Source: Candidatus Bathycorpusculum sp.
Lineage (GTDB): Archaea > Thermoproteota > Bathyarchaeia > Bathyarchaeales > Bathycorpusculaceae
Reading direction: 5' to 3'
Length of the DNA: 6,371 nt
Assembly: GCA_009779045.1 (NCBI GenBank)
Contig: WREZ01000072.1
Span: forward strand, 1-6,371
The notes under the pieces are model-generated. The model worked only from the letters and a program-made list of their open reading frames with translations. It was not told the origin of the DNA and searched no databases. Shown here one piece after another: positions 1 to 6,371 of this stretch; position 1 is the first letter of the stretch, and every line of letters starts with the position of its first letter. A program made the position numbers and the translations under genes.

Positions 1-1165
1 GGACTATTTACAAAAGATACGCCCGTTCATTGGAAAAGATGTTATCAAGGTTATAACAGGGCTACGACGCTCAGGGAAGAGTGTAATATTGGGACAACTG
101 TATGATGAGATAAACAGTCCAAATACTATTTACATTAATTTTGAAGATTTAGATATAGAACATTTACTTAATTATAAGTCATTACATGACTATGTTTGCA
201 AAAAAATTGGTGATAGTAAAGAGCAGTTCTACCTGTTTTTTGATGAAATTCAAGACGTTGAAGGTTGGGAAAGGGCGGTGAATTCGCTTCGAGTAAAATT
301 TAAAGTGGATATTTACATAACAGGTTCTAACTCAAAAATGTTGTCAAGCGAATTTTCAACACATATTACAGGCAGGTATGTTGAATTTGTTGTGCAGCCT
401 TTTTCTTTTACGGAATTCAAACAAATTAGCGACGACTACACTTTTGAGGAGTATTTACAATATGGTGGAATGCCGTTTTTACACAGTATCAACTTTGAAC
501 CACAAGAGAGCAAAAAATATCTAAAAGACGTGTTTAACTCCATATTGTTAAAAGACGTTGTTAAACGTAATAAAATTCGTGACGTTGACCTATTGGAACG
601 TATCGTAAATTATGTGTTAAGCAATGTAGGTAAACAGTTTTCAGCGACAAACATATCGAATTTTTTTAAGCAAGAAAAAAGAATTGTAGCGACAGAAACC
701 GTTCTAAATTATTTAAAAGCGTGTGAAGAAGCGTTTCTGTTTAAGAAATTACCGTATCAAGATGTAATTGGTAAAAGAATGTTAAATGTAAATGAAAAAT
801 ACTATGTTGTTGACCATGGTCTTAGGGAGGCGGTTAGTGGGTCTAATATTAAAAATCAGGAGATAGTTCTTGAAAATATTGTTTGTTTAGAGCTTATCCG
901 TAGAGGGTATGAAGTAAAGGTTGGACGTGGTGATGAGGGGAAAGAGATTGATTTTGTATGTGAAAGGGATGGAGAGAAACTTTACGTGCAGGTATGTTAT
1001 ATTTTAAGTGATGAAAAAACTATTGAACGAGAATTTTCTTCGTTATTACATGTGAGAGATAATTATCCTAAAGTAGTGTTGTATAAAGAAAGTTCTTTTA
1101 AAGGTAATTATGAGGGAATTTTGGTGATGAATGTTGAAAAATGGTTACTTGAAAAAGTAGGGTAG
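1..1165 (+). CDS. ATP-binding protein, AAA_14/DUF4143 family (5'-partial)
   Basis: The frame is open from base 2 and leaves the window on the left, giving 387 visible residues; probably only a few N-terminal residues are missing. A TTG at 89 is not the start, because it lies after the Walker A loop. Numbering from base 2, GLRRSGKS (20-27) is Walker A, FFDEIQD (79-85) is Walker B with Asp81 and Glu82, and ITGSNS (106-111) resembles sensor 1, followed by TGRYVEF (123-129). A helical region follows (about 150-280). The C-terminal DUF4143 part looks like a PD-(D/E)XK nuclease fold: Glu291, Glu315-x-Asp317, then QVCY (330-333), with Gln where active enzymes often carry Glu. This family is widespread, often multi-copy, and poorly characterised; substrate and role are unknown. 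A stand-alone cytoplasmic ATPase is likely, since no membrane segment is seen. Third-position composition is near neutral inside the gene and turns C-poor near its 3' end. Family assignment is firm; function is not. Confidence 0.9.
   Translation, partial: DYLQKIRPFIGKDVIKVITGLRRSGKSVILGQLYDEINSPNTIYINFEDLDIEHLLNYKSLHDYVCKKIGDSKEQFYLFFDEIQDVEGWERAVNSLRVKFKVDIYITGSNSKMLSSEFSTHITGRYVEFVVQPFSFTEFKQISDDYTFEEYLQYGGMPFLHSINFEPQESKKYLKDVFNSILLKDVVKRNKIRDVDLLERIVNYVLSNVGKQFSATNISNFFKQEKRIVATETVLNYLKACEEAFLFKKLPYQDVIGKRMLNVNEKYYVVDHGLREAVSGSNIKNQEIVLENIVCLELIRRGYEVKVGRGDEGKEIDFVCERDGEKLYVQVCYILSDEKTIEREFSSLLHVRDNYPKVVLYKESSFKGNYEGILVMNVEKWLLEKVG
59..82 (+). other. Walker A (P-loop) coding segment of the partial ATPase
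   Basis: These bases encode GLRRSGKS in the frame that continues to the stop at 1163-1165. The segment lies upstream of the first internal start-like codon (TTG at 89). It therefore proves that the ATPase gene begins left of the window and that a start at 89 would remove the nucleotide-binding loop. Confidence 0.9.
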
Positions 1166-1225
1166 TTGTTATTAAAGGGTAAAGTCAAATAGTTCTGTAG
1201 TTGAATGGTGTAAATTGTGTTTGTA

Positions 1226-1240
1226 GGAAATATGTATAAT
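1226..1240 (+). promoter_or_regulatory. possible uvrB promoter element
   Basis: TATAAT at 1235-1240 matches a bacterial -10 hexamer, about 50 bases before the uvrB ATG. No good -35 lies at the usual 16-18 base distance: TTGTGT at 1215-1220 leaves only 14 bases. If the host is archaeal, the same stretch could be a TATA box, with the purine-rich GGAAA at 1226-1230 as a BRE-like element. In DNA this rich in T and A, such a match can arise by chance. No LexA-type operator was recognised. Confidence 0.3.
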
Positions 1241-1278
1241 AATTTTGTTATTTGTTAGTGTTTTTATTGTTGTTGTTT

Positions 1279-1283
1279 GGGTG
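1279..1283 (+). promoter_or_regulatory. weak ribosome binding site of uvrB
   Basis: GGGTG lies 6 bases before the ATG at 1290 and can pair partly with the anti-Shine-Dalgarno end of 16S rRNA. It is weak and sits in generally G/T-rich DNA, so the match may be accidental. The start itself is well fixed: an in-frame TAG at 1284-1286 lies just upstream, with only TGT between it and the ATG. Confidence 0.35.
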
Positions 1284-1289
1284 TAGTGT

Positions 1290-3257
1290 ATGTTGTTTGA
1301 GTTAGTTTCACCGTTTAAGATTTCTCCGGGTCAGGAAGAGGCTGTTGATAAGTTAATGGAGAATTATCAGCGGAAGGAGAAGCAGACTCTTTTGGGTATT
1401 ACGGGGAGTGGTAAGACTTTTGTTATGGCTAATGTTATTAGTCGTCTTCAGAAACCTACGCTTATTATTGCGCATAATAAAATTTTGGCGGCGCAGCTTT
1501 ATGCTGAGTTGAAGGAGTTTTTTCCTAGGAATCGTGTTGAGTATTTTATTAGTTTTTATGATTATTATCAGCCTGAGTCGTATTTGCCTGCGCAGGATAT
1601 GTATATTGAGAAGGATTCAACGGTAAATGAGCAGATTGAGAAGATGCGTATGCATGCGGTGTCTAGTTTGGTGAGTCGTAATGACACTATTATTGTTGCA
1701 AGTATTAGTTGTATTTACAGTTTAGGTAATCCTGAAGATTTTAAAAGTTTAGCTGTGGATTTGCATGTTGGTAAGGTGTTGAGTCGTCAGGGGTTAATTG
1801 GTAGTCTTGTTGATATGCAGTATGAGCGTGATGATACTTTTTTGGAGGCGGGGCGTTTTCGTGTTAGAGGGGATGTTGTGGATATTGTGCCGGCTTATGA
1901 GAAGGATATTGTTCGTGTTGAGTTTGAGGGGGGTAAGGTAAAGAGGATTAAGGAGGTTAATGTGGTAACTGGGGATGTTAAGGTTTCAATTGATTGTATT
2001 ACTGTTTATCCGGCTAGGCAGTATGTTGTGCCTTTGGAGAAGCATGAGCGGGCGTTGGCGTTGATTCGTCAGGAGTTGGAGGAGCGTTTGCAGGTTTTGC
2101 CGCCTTTGGAGGCTCAGCGGCTTAAGCAGAGGGTTAATTATGATTTGGAGATGATTAATGAGTTAGGGTTTTGTACGGGTATTGAGAATTATAGTAGGCA
2201 TTTTGATGGTCGAGCGGAGGGTGAGCCGCCTTTTACTTTGATGGATTATTTTCCTAAGGATTATTTGTTAATTATTGATGAGAGTCATCAGACTATTCCT
2301 CAGGCGCATGCTATGTATAATGGGGATTATTCGCGTAAGAAGAATTTAGTGGATTTTGGTTTTCGTTTGTCAAGTGCGTTGGATAATAGGCCGTTAAAGT
2401 TTGAGGAGTTTGAGCAAAAGATGCATAGAACGTTATTTGTGTCAGCTACTCCTGCGGAGTATGAATTACATAAGAGTGGTTTAGCTGTAGAGTTAATTAC
2501 AAGGCCTACGGGATTGCTTGATCCTGAAATTGAAGTTCACCCCATTGAGGGTCAGATGAAACATTTAATGCAGGAAGCAAAAAAAACTATTGATAATGGT
2601 AATCGTGTTTTAGTGACTACGTTAACGAAGCGTATGGCGGAGGATTTGGCAGATTATTTAGTTAAAGAGGGTTTTCGAGTAAGGTATATGCATAGTGAAA
2701 TTGATAGTTTGGATCGTATTGAGTTGGTAAGGCAGCTTCGTATAGGTGATTTTGATATATTAGTAGGTATTAACTTGTTGCGGGAGGGGTTAGATATTCC
2801 TGAGGTGGCTACTATATTTATTTTGGATGCTGATAAAGAGGGTTTTTTGCGGGATGAGCGCAGTTTAATTCAAACCATTGGTAGAGCAGCTAGAAATCAG
2901 AATGGTCGAGTTATTCTCTATGCGGATGTTATGACAAAGAGTATTAGGCGGGCTATGGAGATTACTAGTTATCGTCGCAAGTTTCAGCAGCGGTATAATA
3001 ATGTTCATGGTATAACGCCTCAGACTATTGTTAAGAAAGTTTCTGAGAAAGAGGGCGTAATTAAAGGTAGTAAACATTTAACTAAGTCAGATATTGAACG
3101 TCAAATTATAGAATTGGATGCTAAAATGCGTGAGGCGGCTCAAAAGTTAGATTTTGAGAAAGCTATTGATTTGCGGGATGCTATGAATACGTTAAGTAAG
3201 GATTTAGCGGAGAAGCAAAAACAGGAATATAAAGTTAAGAAAATTACAGATTCGTAG
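1290..3257 (+). CDS. uvrB: excinuclease ABC subunit UvrB
   Basis: UvrB is the damage-verifying helicase-like subunit of cytoplasmic nucleotide excision repair. UvrA loads it, and it then recruits UvrC for incision. The 655 residues are close to the usual 650-680. Visible in order: an N-terminal Q-tip-like segment (10-19), Walker A GITGSGKT (36-43), motif Ia LIIAHNK (58-64), the tyrosine-rich beta-hairpin beginning YDYYQP (90-95) that clamps the damaged strand, DESH (330-333, motif II), SATPAEYE (385-392, motif III), GINLLREGLDIPEV (493-506, motif V), QTIGRAARN (528-536, motif VI), and a C-terminal UVR domain (about 603-635) for UvrA/UvrC contact. The ATG is the first possible start after an in-frame stop. 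In the Q-tip, the usual G-D-Q-P is replaced by P-G-Q-E, keeping Gln15. Codons in the first two thirds end almost only in G or T. The gene is intact, with uvrA 55 bases downstream of its stop. Confidence 0.98.
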   Translation: MLFELVSPFKISPGQEEAVDKLMENYQRKEKQTLLGITGSGKTFVMANVISRLQKPTLIIAHNKILAAQLYAELKEFFPRNRVEYFISFYDYYQPESYLPAQDMYIEKDSTVNEQIEKMRMHAVSSLVSRNDTIIVASISCIYSLGNPEDFKSLAVDLHVGKVLSRQGLIGSLVDMQYERDDTFLEAGRFRVRGDVVDIVPAYEKDIVRVEFEGGKVKRIKEVNVVTGDVKVSIDCITVYPARQYVVPLEKHERALALIRQELEERLQVLPPLEAQRLKQRVNYDLEMINELGFCTGIENYSRHFDGRAEGEPPFTLMDYFPKDYLLIIDESHQTIPQAHAMYNGDYSRKKNLVDFGFRLSSALDNRPLKFEEFEQKMHRTLFVSATPAEYELHKSGLAVELITRPTGLLDPEIEVHPIEGQMKHLMQEAKKTIDNGNRVLVTTLTKRMAEDLADYLVKEGFRVRYMHSEIDSLDRIELVRQLRIGDFDILVGINLLREGLDIPEVATIFILDADKEGFLRDERSLIQTIGRAARNQNGRVILYADVMTKSIRRAMEITSYRRKFQQRYNNVHGITPQTIVKKVSEKEGVIKGSKHLTKSDIERQIIELDAKMREAAQKLDFEKAIDLRDAMNTLSKDLAEKQKQEYKVKKITDS

Positions 3258-3300
3258 CAATAAAGTTGAAATGCTAGAGAGATGTTTGGGCTTAAAGTTT

Positions 3301-3306
3301 AGGTAG
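3301..3306 (+). promoter_or_regulatory. probable ribosome binding site of uvrA
   Basis: AGGTAG gives a partial Shine-Dalgarno match. The AGGT core lies 8 bases before the ATG at 3313 and 5 bases before the GTG at 3310. The spacing suits the ATG slightly better, which is why the ATG was chosen. The two starts differ by one residue only. Confidence 0.45.
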
Positions 3307-3312
3307 AGCGTG

Positions 3313-6177
3313 ATGAGAGACTCTATTTCTGTTAAAGGTGCAAGAGAACATAATCTAAAGAACATTGACTTAGAGTTACCCCGAAACAAATTGATAGTTG
3401 TAACAGGATTGTCAGGTTCAGGTAAATCTACTCTTGCATTTGATACTATATATGCTGAAGGTCAAAGACGGTATGTTGAAAGTTTGAGTGCTTATGCACG
3501 ACAATTTTTAGGTTTAATGGATAAACCTGATGTGGATTCAATTGATGGTTTATCACCGGCTATTAGTATTGAACAAAAAAGTACCAGTAAAAACCCTAGA
3601 AGCACTGTAGGTACAGTTACTGAAATTTATGACTATTTACGTCTGCTTTTTGCACGTATAGGCACACATCATTGTCCTAAATGTGGCAGTAGCATTCATC
3701 CTCAAAGTCCAGAAAATATTACAAGTTTAATTATGCAAGAGAAAGAAAAGACGCTCATGTTTTTGGCACCCATTATTAGAGGTATGAAGGGTACACATGA
3801 GCAAGTTTTTGAAGACTTAAAAAAAGAAGGGTACACAAAAATTCGTGTAGACCAACAAATTTATGAAACTGAAACTGTGAGAGAAGAATTAAAACTGGTG
3901 CGGTATGAAAAACACTGGATAGAAGTACTCATAGATACCATTGCTATATGTGAAGAGGAACGGTCTAGAATTGCTGAAGCTGTTGAAGGTGCATTGAAAA
4001 CGGGTAAAGGAACCATGATAATAATCAATACAGCAGATGTTTCAGTTAGTAAGAAAAAAGAGTTAGAGAGTTTTGAGGGTGCAACAACATATAGCACCTT
4101 TGGTGCATGTCCTAATCATCCTGAAATTATGTTTGAAAGCTTAGAACCACGTATGTTTAGTTTCAACTCGCCCTGGGGAGCCTGTCCTACCTGTCATGGT
4201 TTAGGGGAAATTACAGAGGTAACAGAAGATAAGGTTATTCCAGATAAAAACTTGTCAATTATGGATGGCGCATTAGCCGTTTATGGTAAAATGGATCTGT
4301 CCTGGCGTGCTCAACAGTTAGCGGCGGTGGGTAAAAAGCATGGATTTGATGTTTTTATGCCTCTTAAAGAGTTTTCTGAGAAACAAATACATGTGTTACT
4401 CTATGGGGATCAAGAACCGGTAAATGGTAAATGGTCAAATGGGGCTAACATGTGGATGCGAGAAGGCTGGGAGGGGGTAATTCCTCAGACTATGCGTCTT
4501 TACCGGCAGACAGAGAGTAATTGGCGTAAAGAAGATATAGAAAAATTCATGACCGCTCGACCTTGTAATAGTTGTAATGGTAAACGTTTGCAGCCTATGG
4601 TTTTAGCGGTTCAAATTCAAGATAAAAGCATCATAGACGTAACAGATTTTTCCATTGAGAAGGCAGGTGATTTCTTCCAAAATTTGCCACAGAGTCTTAA
4701 CGAGAAAGAATTAACTATTGCCAAGCAAGTGTTAAAAGAAATTAATTCACGATTGGGCTTTTTAATTAATGTGGGTCTGGGTTATCTTTCTTTGTCTAGG
4801 GCAGCTAAAACGTTGTCAGGGGGTGAGGCACAGCGAATACGTTTAGCTACGCAGATTGGCAGTAACCTTATGGGTGTTTTATACATTTTAGATGAACCTA
4901 GTATTGGTCTGCATCAACGTGATAACACAAAATTGATTAGCACACTACATCGTCTACGGGATCTTGGCAACACACTCATTGTAGTAGAGCATGATGAAGA
5001 AACCATGCGTAGTGCGGATCATCTTGTTGACATGGGACCCGGAGCAGGAGTACACGGAGGCTTTATTGTAGCCGAAGGCGCCCCTAAGGAGGTTATGCAA
5101 AACAAGCATAGCCTAACAGGCAAATATTTATCCGGAGAATTAAAAATTGAAATCCCCCAAAAACGTAGAACTTCCATAGGTTATATTAACGTTAAAGGTA
5201 TGACAGAAAATAACCTAAAAAACCTAAGTGTTCAATTACCTTTGGGCGTTTTATGTGGCATCACAGGAGTATCTGGTTCAGGTAAAAGCACTTTAATGAA
5301 TCTTACGGTAATTCCTCAGCTACGTAAAATGTTTGGAGAACAAGTAGACAAAATAGGCAAACATGAAAGCATACAAATCCCCCCGGTCATACGCAACGTT
5401 ATTGTTATTGATCAAGACCCCATTGGACGCACTCCAAGAAGCAACCCTGCCACATACACCAAACTCTTCGATGAAATACGTAAAATTTTTGCCGCAACTA
5501 AAGAAGCTAAAACACGCGGATATAAAGAAGGCCGATTTAGCTTCAACGTAAAAGGCGGACGATGCGAAAACTGTCAAGGCGATGGAGTAATACGCATAGA
5601 AATGAACTTTCTACCAGACGTATACGTCCAATGCAGCGAATGTAAAGGCAAACGTTACAACAAAGAAACATTATCGGTACGATACAAAAACAAAAACATA
5701 GCAGAAGTCTTAGACATGACCGTAGAAGAAGCCCTAAAATATTTCGAAAACACACCCAGCATAGCCCGCAGACTTAAAACCCTAGACGATGTAGGATTAG
5801 GCTACATCAAATTAGGACAAAGCTCAACCACCCTCTCAGGAGGAGAAAGCCAACGTATCAAAATCACACGCGAACTTAGCAAAAACAAACAAGGACACGT
5901 CGTCTACATGCTAGACGAACCCACCACAGGCCTACACTTCGACGACACAAAACGCCTCATCCGCGTCCTAAACCGTCTAGTAGACAACGGCAACACCGTC
6001 TACATAATCGAACATAATCTAGATGTTATAAAAAGCTGTGATTACCTAATTGACTTAGGCCCTGAAGGAGGCGCTGCAGGCGGACAACTCTTAGCACAAG
6101 GAACACCCGAAGAAGTAGCTCAAAAAGAAACCTCATACACCGGCAAATTCTTGAAAAAAATATTACCCATACAATAA
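3313..6177 (+). CDS. uvrA: excinuclease ABC subunit UvrA
   Basis: UvrA is the ABC-type ATPase that dimerises, scans DNA for lesions and loads UvrB. Counting from the GTG at 3310, there are 955 residues, a normal length. Seen in order: Walker A GLSGSGKS (33-40); the UvrB-binding region (about 118-250); the first zinc-module region with Cys267, His270, Cys292 and Cys295; the insertion region with EGWEGVIPQTMRLYRQ (385-400) and Cys419/Cys422; ABC signature LSGGEAQRI (502-510); Walker B LYILDEP (524-530); second Walker A GVSGSGKS (653-660); a C-x2-C-x19-C-x2-C zinc finger (Cys752, 755, 775, 778) that contacts DNA; second signature LSGGESQRI (842-850); and Walker B VYMLDEP (865-871). All key ATPase residues are present. 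The usual second Cys of the first zinc module appears as His270. uvrB ends 55 bases upstream, so an operon is likely. Third positions change from neutral at the 5' end to almost only A/C at the 3' end, without any break in the frame. Confidence 0.98.
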   Translation: MRDSISVKGAREHNLKNIDLELPRNKLIVVTGLSGSGKSTLAFDTIYAEGQRRYVESLSAYARQFLGLMDKPDVDSIDGLSPAISIEQKSTSKNPRSTVGTVTEIYDYLRLLFARIGTHHCPKCGSSIHPQSPENITSLIMQEKEKTLMFLAPIIRGMKGTHEQVFEDLKKEGYTKIRVDQQIYETETVREELKLVRYEKHWIEVLIDTIAICEEERSRIAEAVEGALKTGKGTMIIINTADVSVSKKKELESFEGATTYSTFGACPNHPEIMFESLEPRMFSFNSPWGACPTCHGLGEITEVTEDKVIPDKNLSIMDGALAVYGKMDLSWRAQQLAAVGKKHGFDVFMPLKEFSEKQIHVLLYGDQEPVNGKWSNGANMWMREGWEGVIPQTMRLYRQTESNWRKEDIEKFMTARPCNSCNGKRLQPMVLAVQIQDKSIIDVTDFSIEKAGDFFQNLPQSLNEKELTIAKQVLKEINSRLGFLINVGLGYLSLSRAAKTLSGGEAQRIRLATQIGSNLMGVLYILDEPSIGLHQRDNTKLISTLHRLRDLGNTLIVVEHDEETMRSADHLVDMGPGAGVHGGFIVAEGAPKEVMQNKHSLTGKYLSGELKIEIPQKRRTSIGYINVKGMTENNLKNLSVQLPLGVLCGITGVSGSGKSTLMNLTVIPQLRKMFGEQVDKIGKHESIQIPPVIRNVIVIDQDPIGRTPRSNPATYTKLFDEIRKIFAATKEAKTRGYKEGRFSFNVKGGRCENCQGDGVIRIEMNFLPDVYVQCSECKGKRYNKETLSVRYKNKNIAEVLDMTVEEALKYFENTPSIARRLKTLDDVGLGYIKLGQSSTTLSGGESQRIKITRELSKNKQGHVVYMLDEPTTGLHFDDTKRLIRVLNRLVDNGNTVYIIEHNLDVIKSCDYLIDLGPEGGAAGGQLLAQGTPEEVAQKETSYTGKFLKKILPIQ

Positions 6178-6371
6178 ACTAATAACAAAAAAACACAAAT
6201 CTCCATTTTTAAATACATAAATTGTAAAATTAATACGTAAAACACATAACAAGACTACAAAACAACAACAGCTTCTATAGCGGTAATACAACCAAAGTTA
6301 ACACCTAAACATCAGAAAAGAAAAAAACAATATACAGCATAAACAGCGACGAACAAATATTTTAGGTCAAA
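6178..6371. other. A/C-rich non-coding tail downstream of uvrA
   Basis: These 194 bases carry 36 C but only 16 G and are rich in A runs, the mirror image of the spacer before uvrB. No start with a usable frame, tRNA, repeat or G-C stem-loop terminator is visible. A T5 run at 6206-6210 and a short TTTTA/TAAAA inverted repeat nearby are too weak to call a terminator. uvrC does not begin here. Confidence 0.6.

Larger units (their letters stand above)
1166..1289 (+). other. C-depleted, G/T-rich intergenic spacer before uvrB
   Basis: This 124-base spacer contains 31 G but only 2 C (at 1186 and 1195). From 1196 to 1308, running into the start of uvrB, there is not a single C. I see no RNA gene, repeat or stem-loop terminator here; with so few C residues, strong G-C stems cannot form. 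It probably holds the uvrB promoter. Confidence 0.7.

Noticed and set aside
89..1165. Reading the ATPase as a complete gene starting at TTG 89
   Set aside because: The same frame is open to base 2 and encodes the Walker A loop at 59-82, so the gene is cut by the window edge.
2865..3077. Antisense frame inside uvrB
   Set aside because: It lies entirely over conserved uvrB coding sequence, has low-complexity composition and resembles no known family.
3204..3389. Antisense frame over the uvrB-uvrA junction
   Set aside because: It overlaps the ends of two well supported genes and the translation is a Leu/Phe-rich by-product of A-rich sense codons.
3861..4097. Antisense frame inside uvrA
   Set aside because: It is a shadow of conserved uvrA coding, with no start signal or family motif.
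5320..5755. Overlapping frames on both strands in the 3' part of uvrA
   Set aside because: The A/C-rich codons of uvrA rarely make stops in other frames, so chance open frames are expected; the real frame carries the zinc finger and linker motifs of UvrA.
1290..6177. Assembly chimera or inversion causing the skew reversal
   Set aside because: The composition changes gradually inside one uninterrupted uvrA frame with all domains in order, which a join or inversion would break.
6203..6240. uvrA terminator from the T5 run and TTTTA/TAAAA inverted repeat
   Set aside because: The stem has only five A-T pairs and no following T-run, so it is within chance for such AT-rich DNA.
6312..6371. Possible tail of a convergent - strand gene at the right edge (19 hydrophobic codons then TGA at 6314-6312)
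   Set aside because: Nineteen codons at the edge of low-complexity DNA are not enough evidence, although a - strand gene there would agree with the base skew.

Overview
This is an AT-rich prokaryotic window with three genes, all on the + strand. They are the 3' part of a DUF4143-family ATPase (5' end cut by the window edge), then uvrB, then uvrA. The last 194 bases hold no gene I can support. The host cannot be named from this sequence. UvrA and UvrB are bacterial-type proteins that also occur in some mesophilic archaea such as methanogens and halophiles. The ribosome-binding sites and the one promoter candidate are too weak to decide between the two domains of life. A low-GC anaerobic or host-associated microbe is compatible but not shown.

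Layout: <1-1165 AAA_14/DUF4143 ATPase; 1166-1289 G/T-rich spacer with a possible promoter; 1290-3257 uvrB (655 aa, complete); 3258-3309 short spacer; 3313-6177 uvrA (954 aa, complete; GTG at 3310 is an alternative start); 6178-6371 A/C-rich spacer. uvrB and uvrA are probably co-transcribed. Their products form the damage-sensing UvrA2-UvrB2 complex of nucleotide excision repair, in which UvrA finds the lesion and loads UvrB. The incision enzyme UvrC is not in the window. The ATPase gene has no evident functional link to repair.

The gene content is ordinary. What stands out is base composition. Synonymous third positions on the sense strand go from almost all G/T in uvrB (77 of 80 codons at 1920-2159) through neutral values to almost all A/C at the end of uvrA (74 of 80 codons at 5761-6000). 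The two outer spacers show the same reversal: 31 G to 2 C at 1166-1289, and 16 G to 36 C at 6178-6371. The reversal happens inside one intact reading frame, so it is not an inversion or an assembly join. It looks like strand-asymmetric mutation of the kind seen where replication forks change polarity. I found no convincing new multi-gene system, RNA gene, CRISPR array or mobile element.
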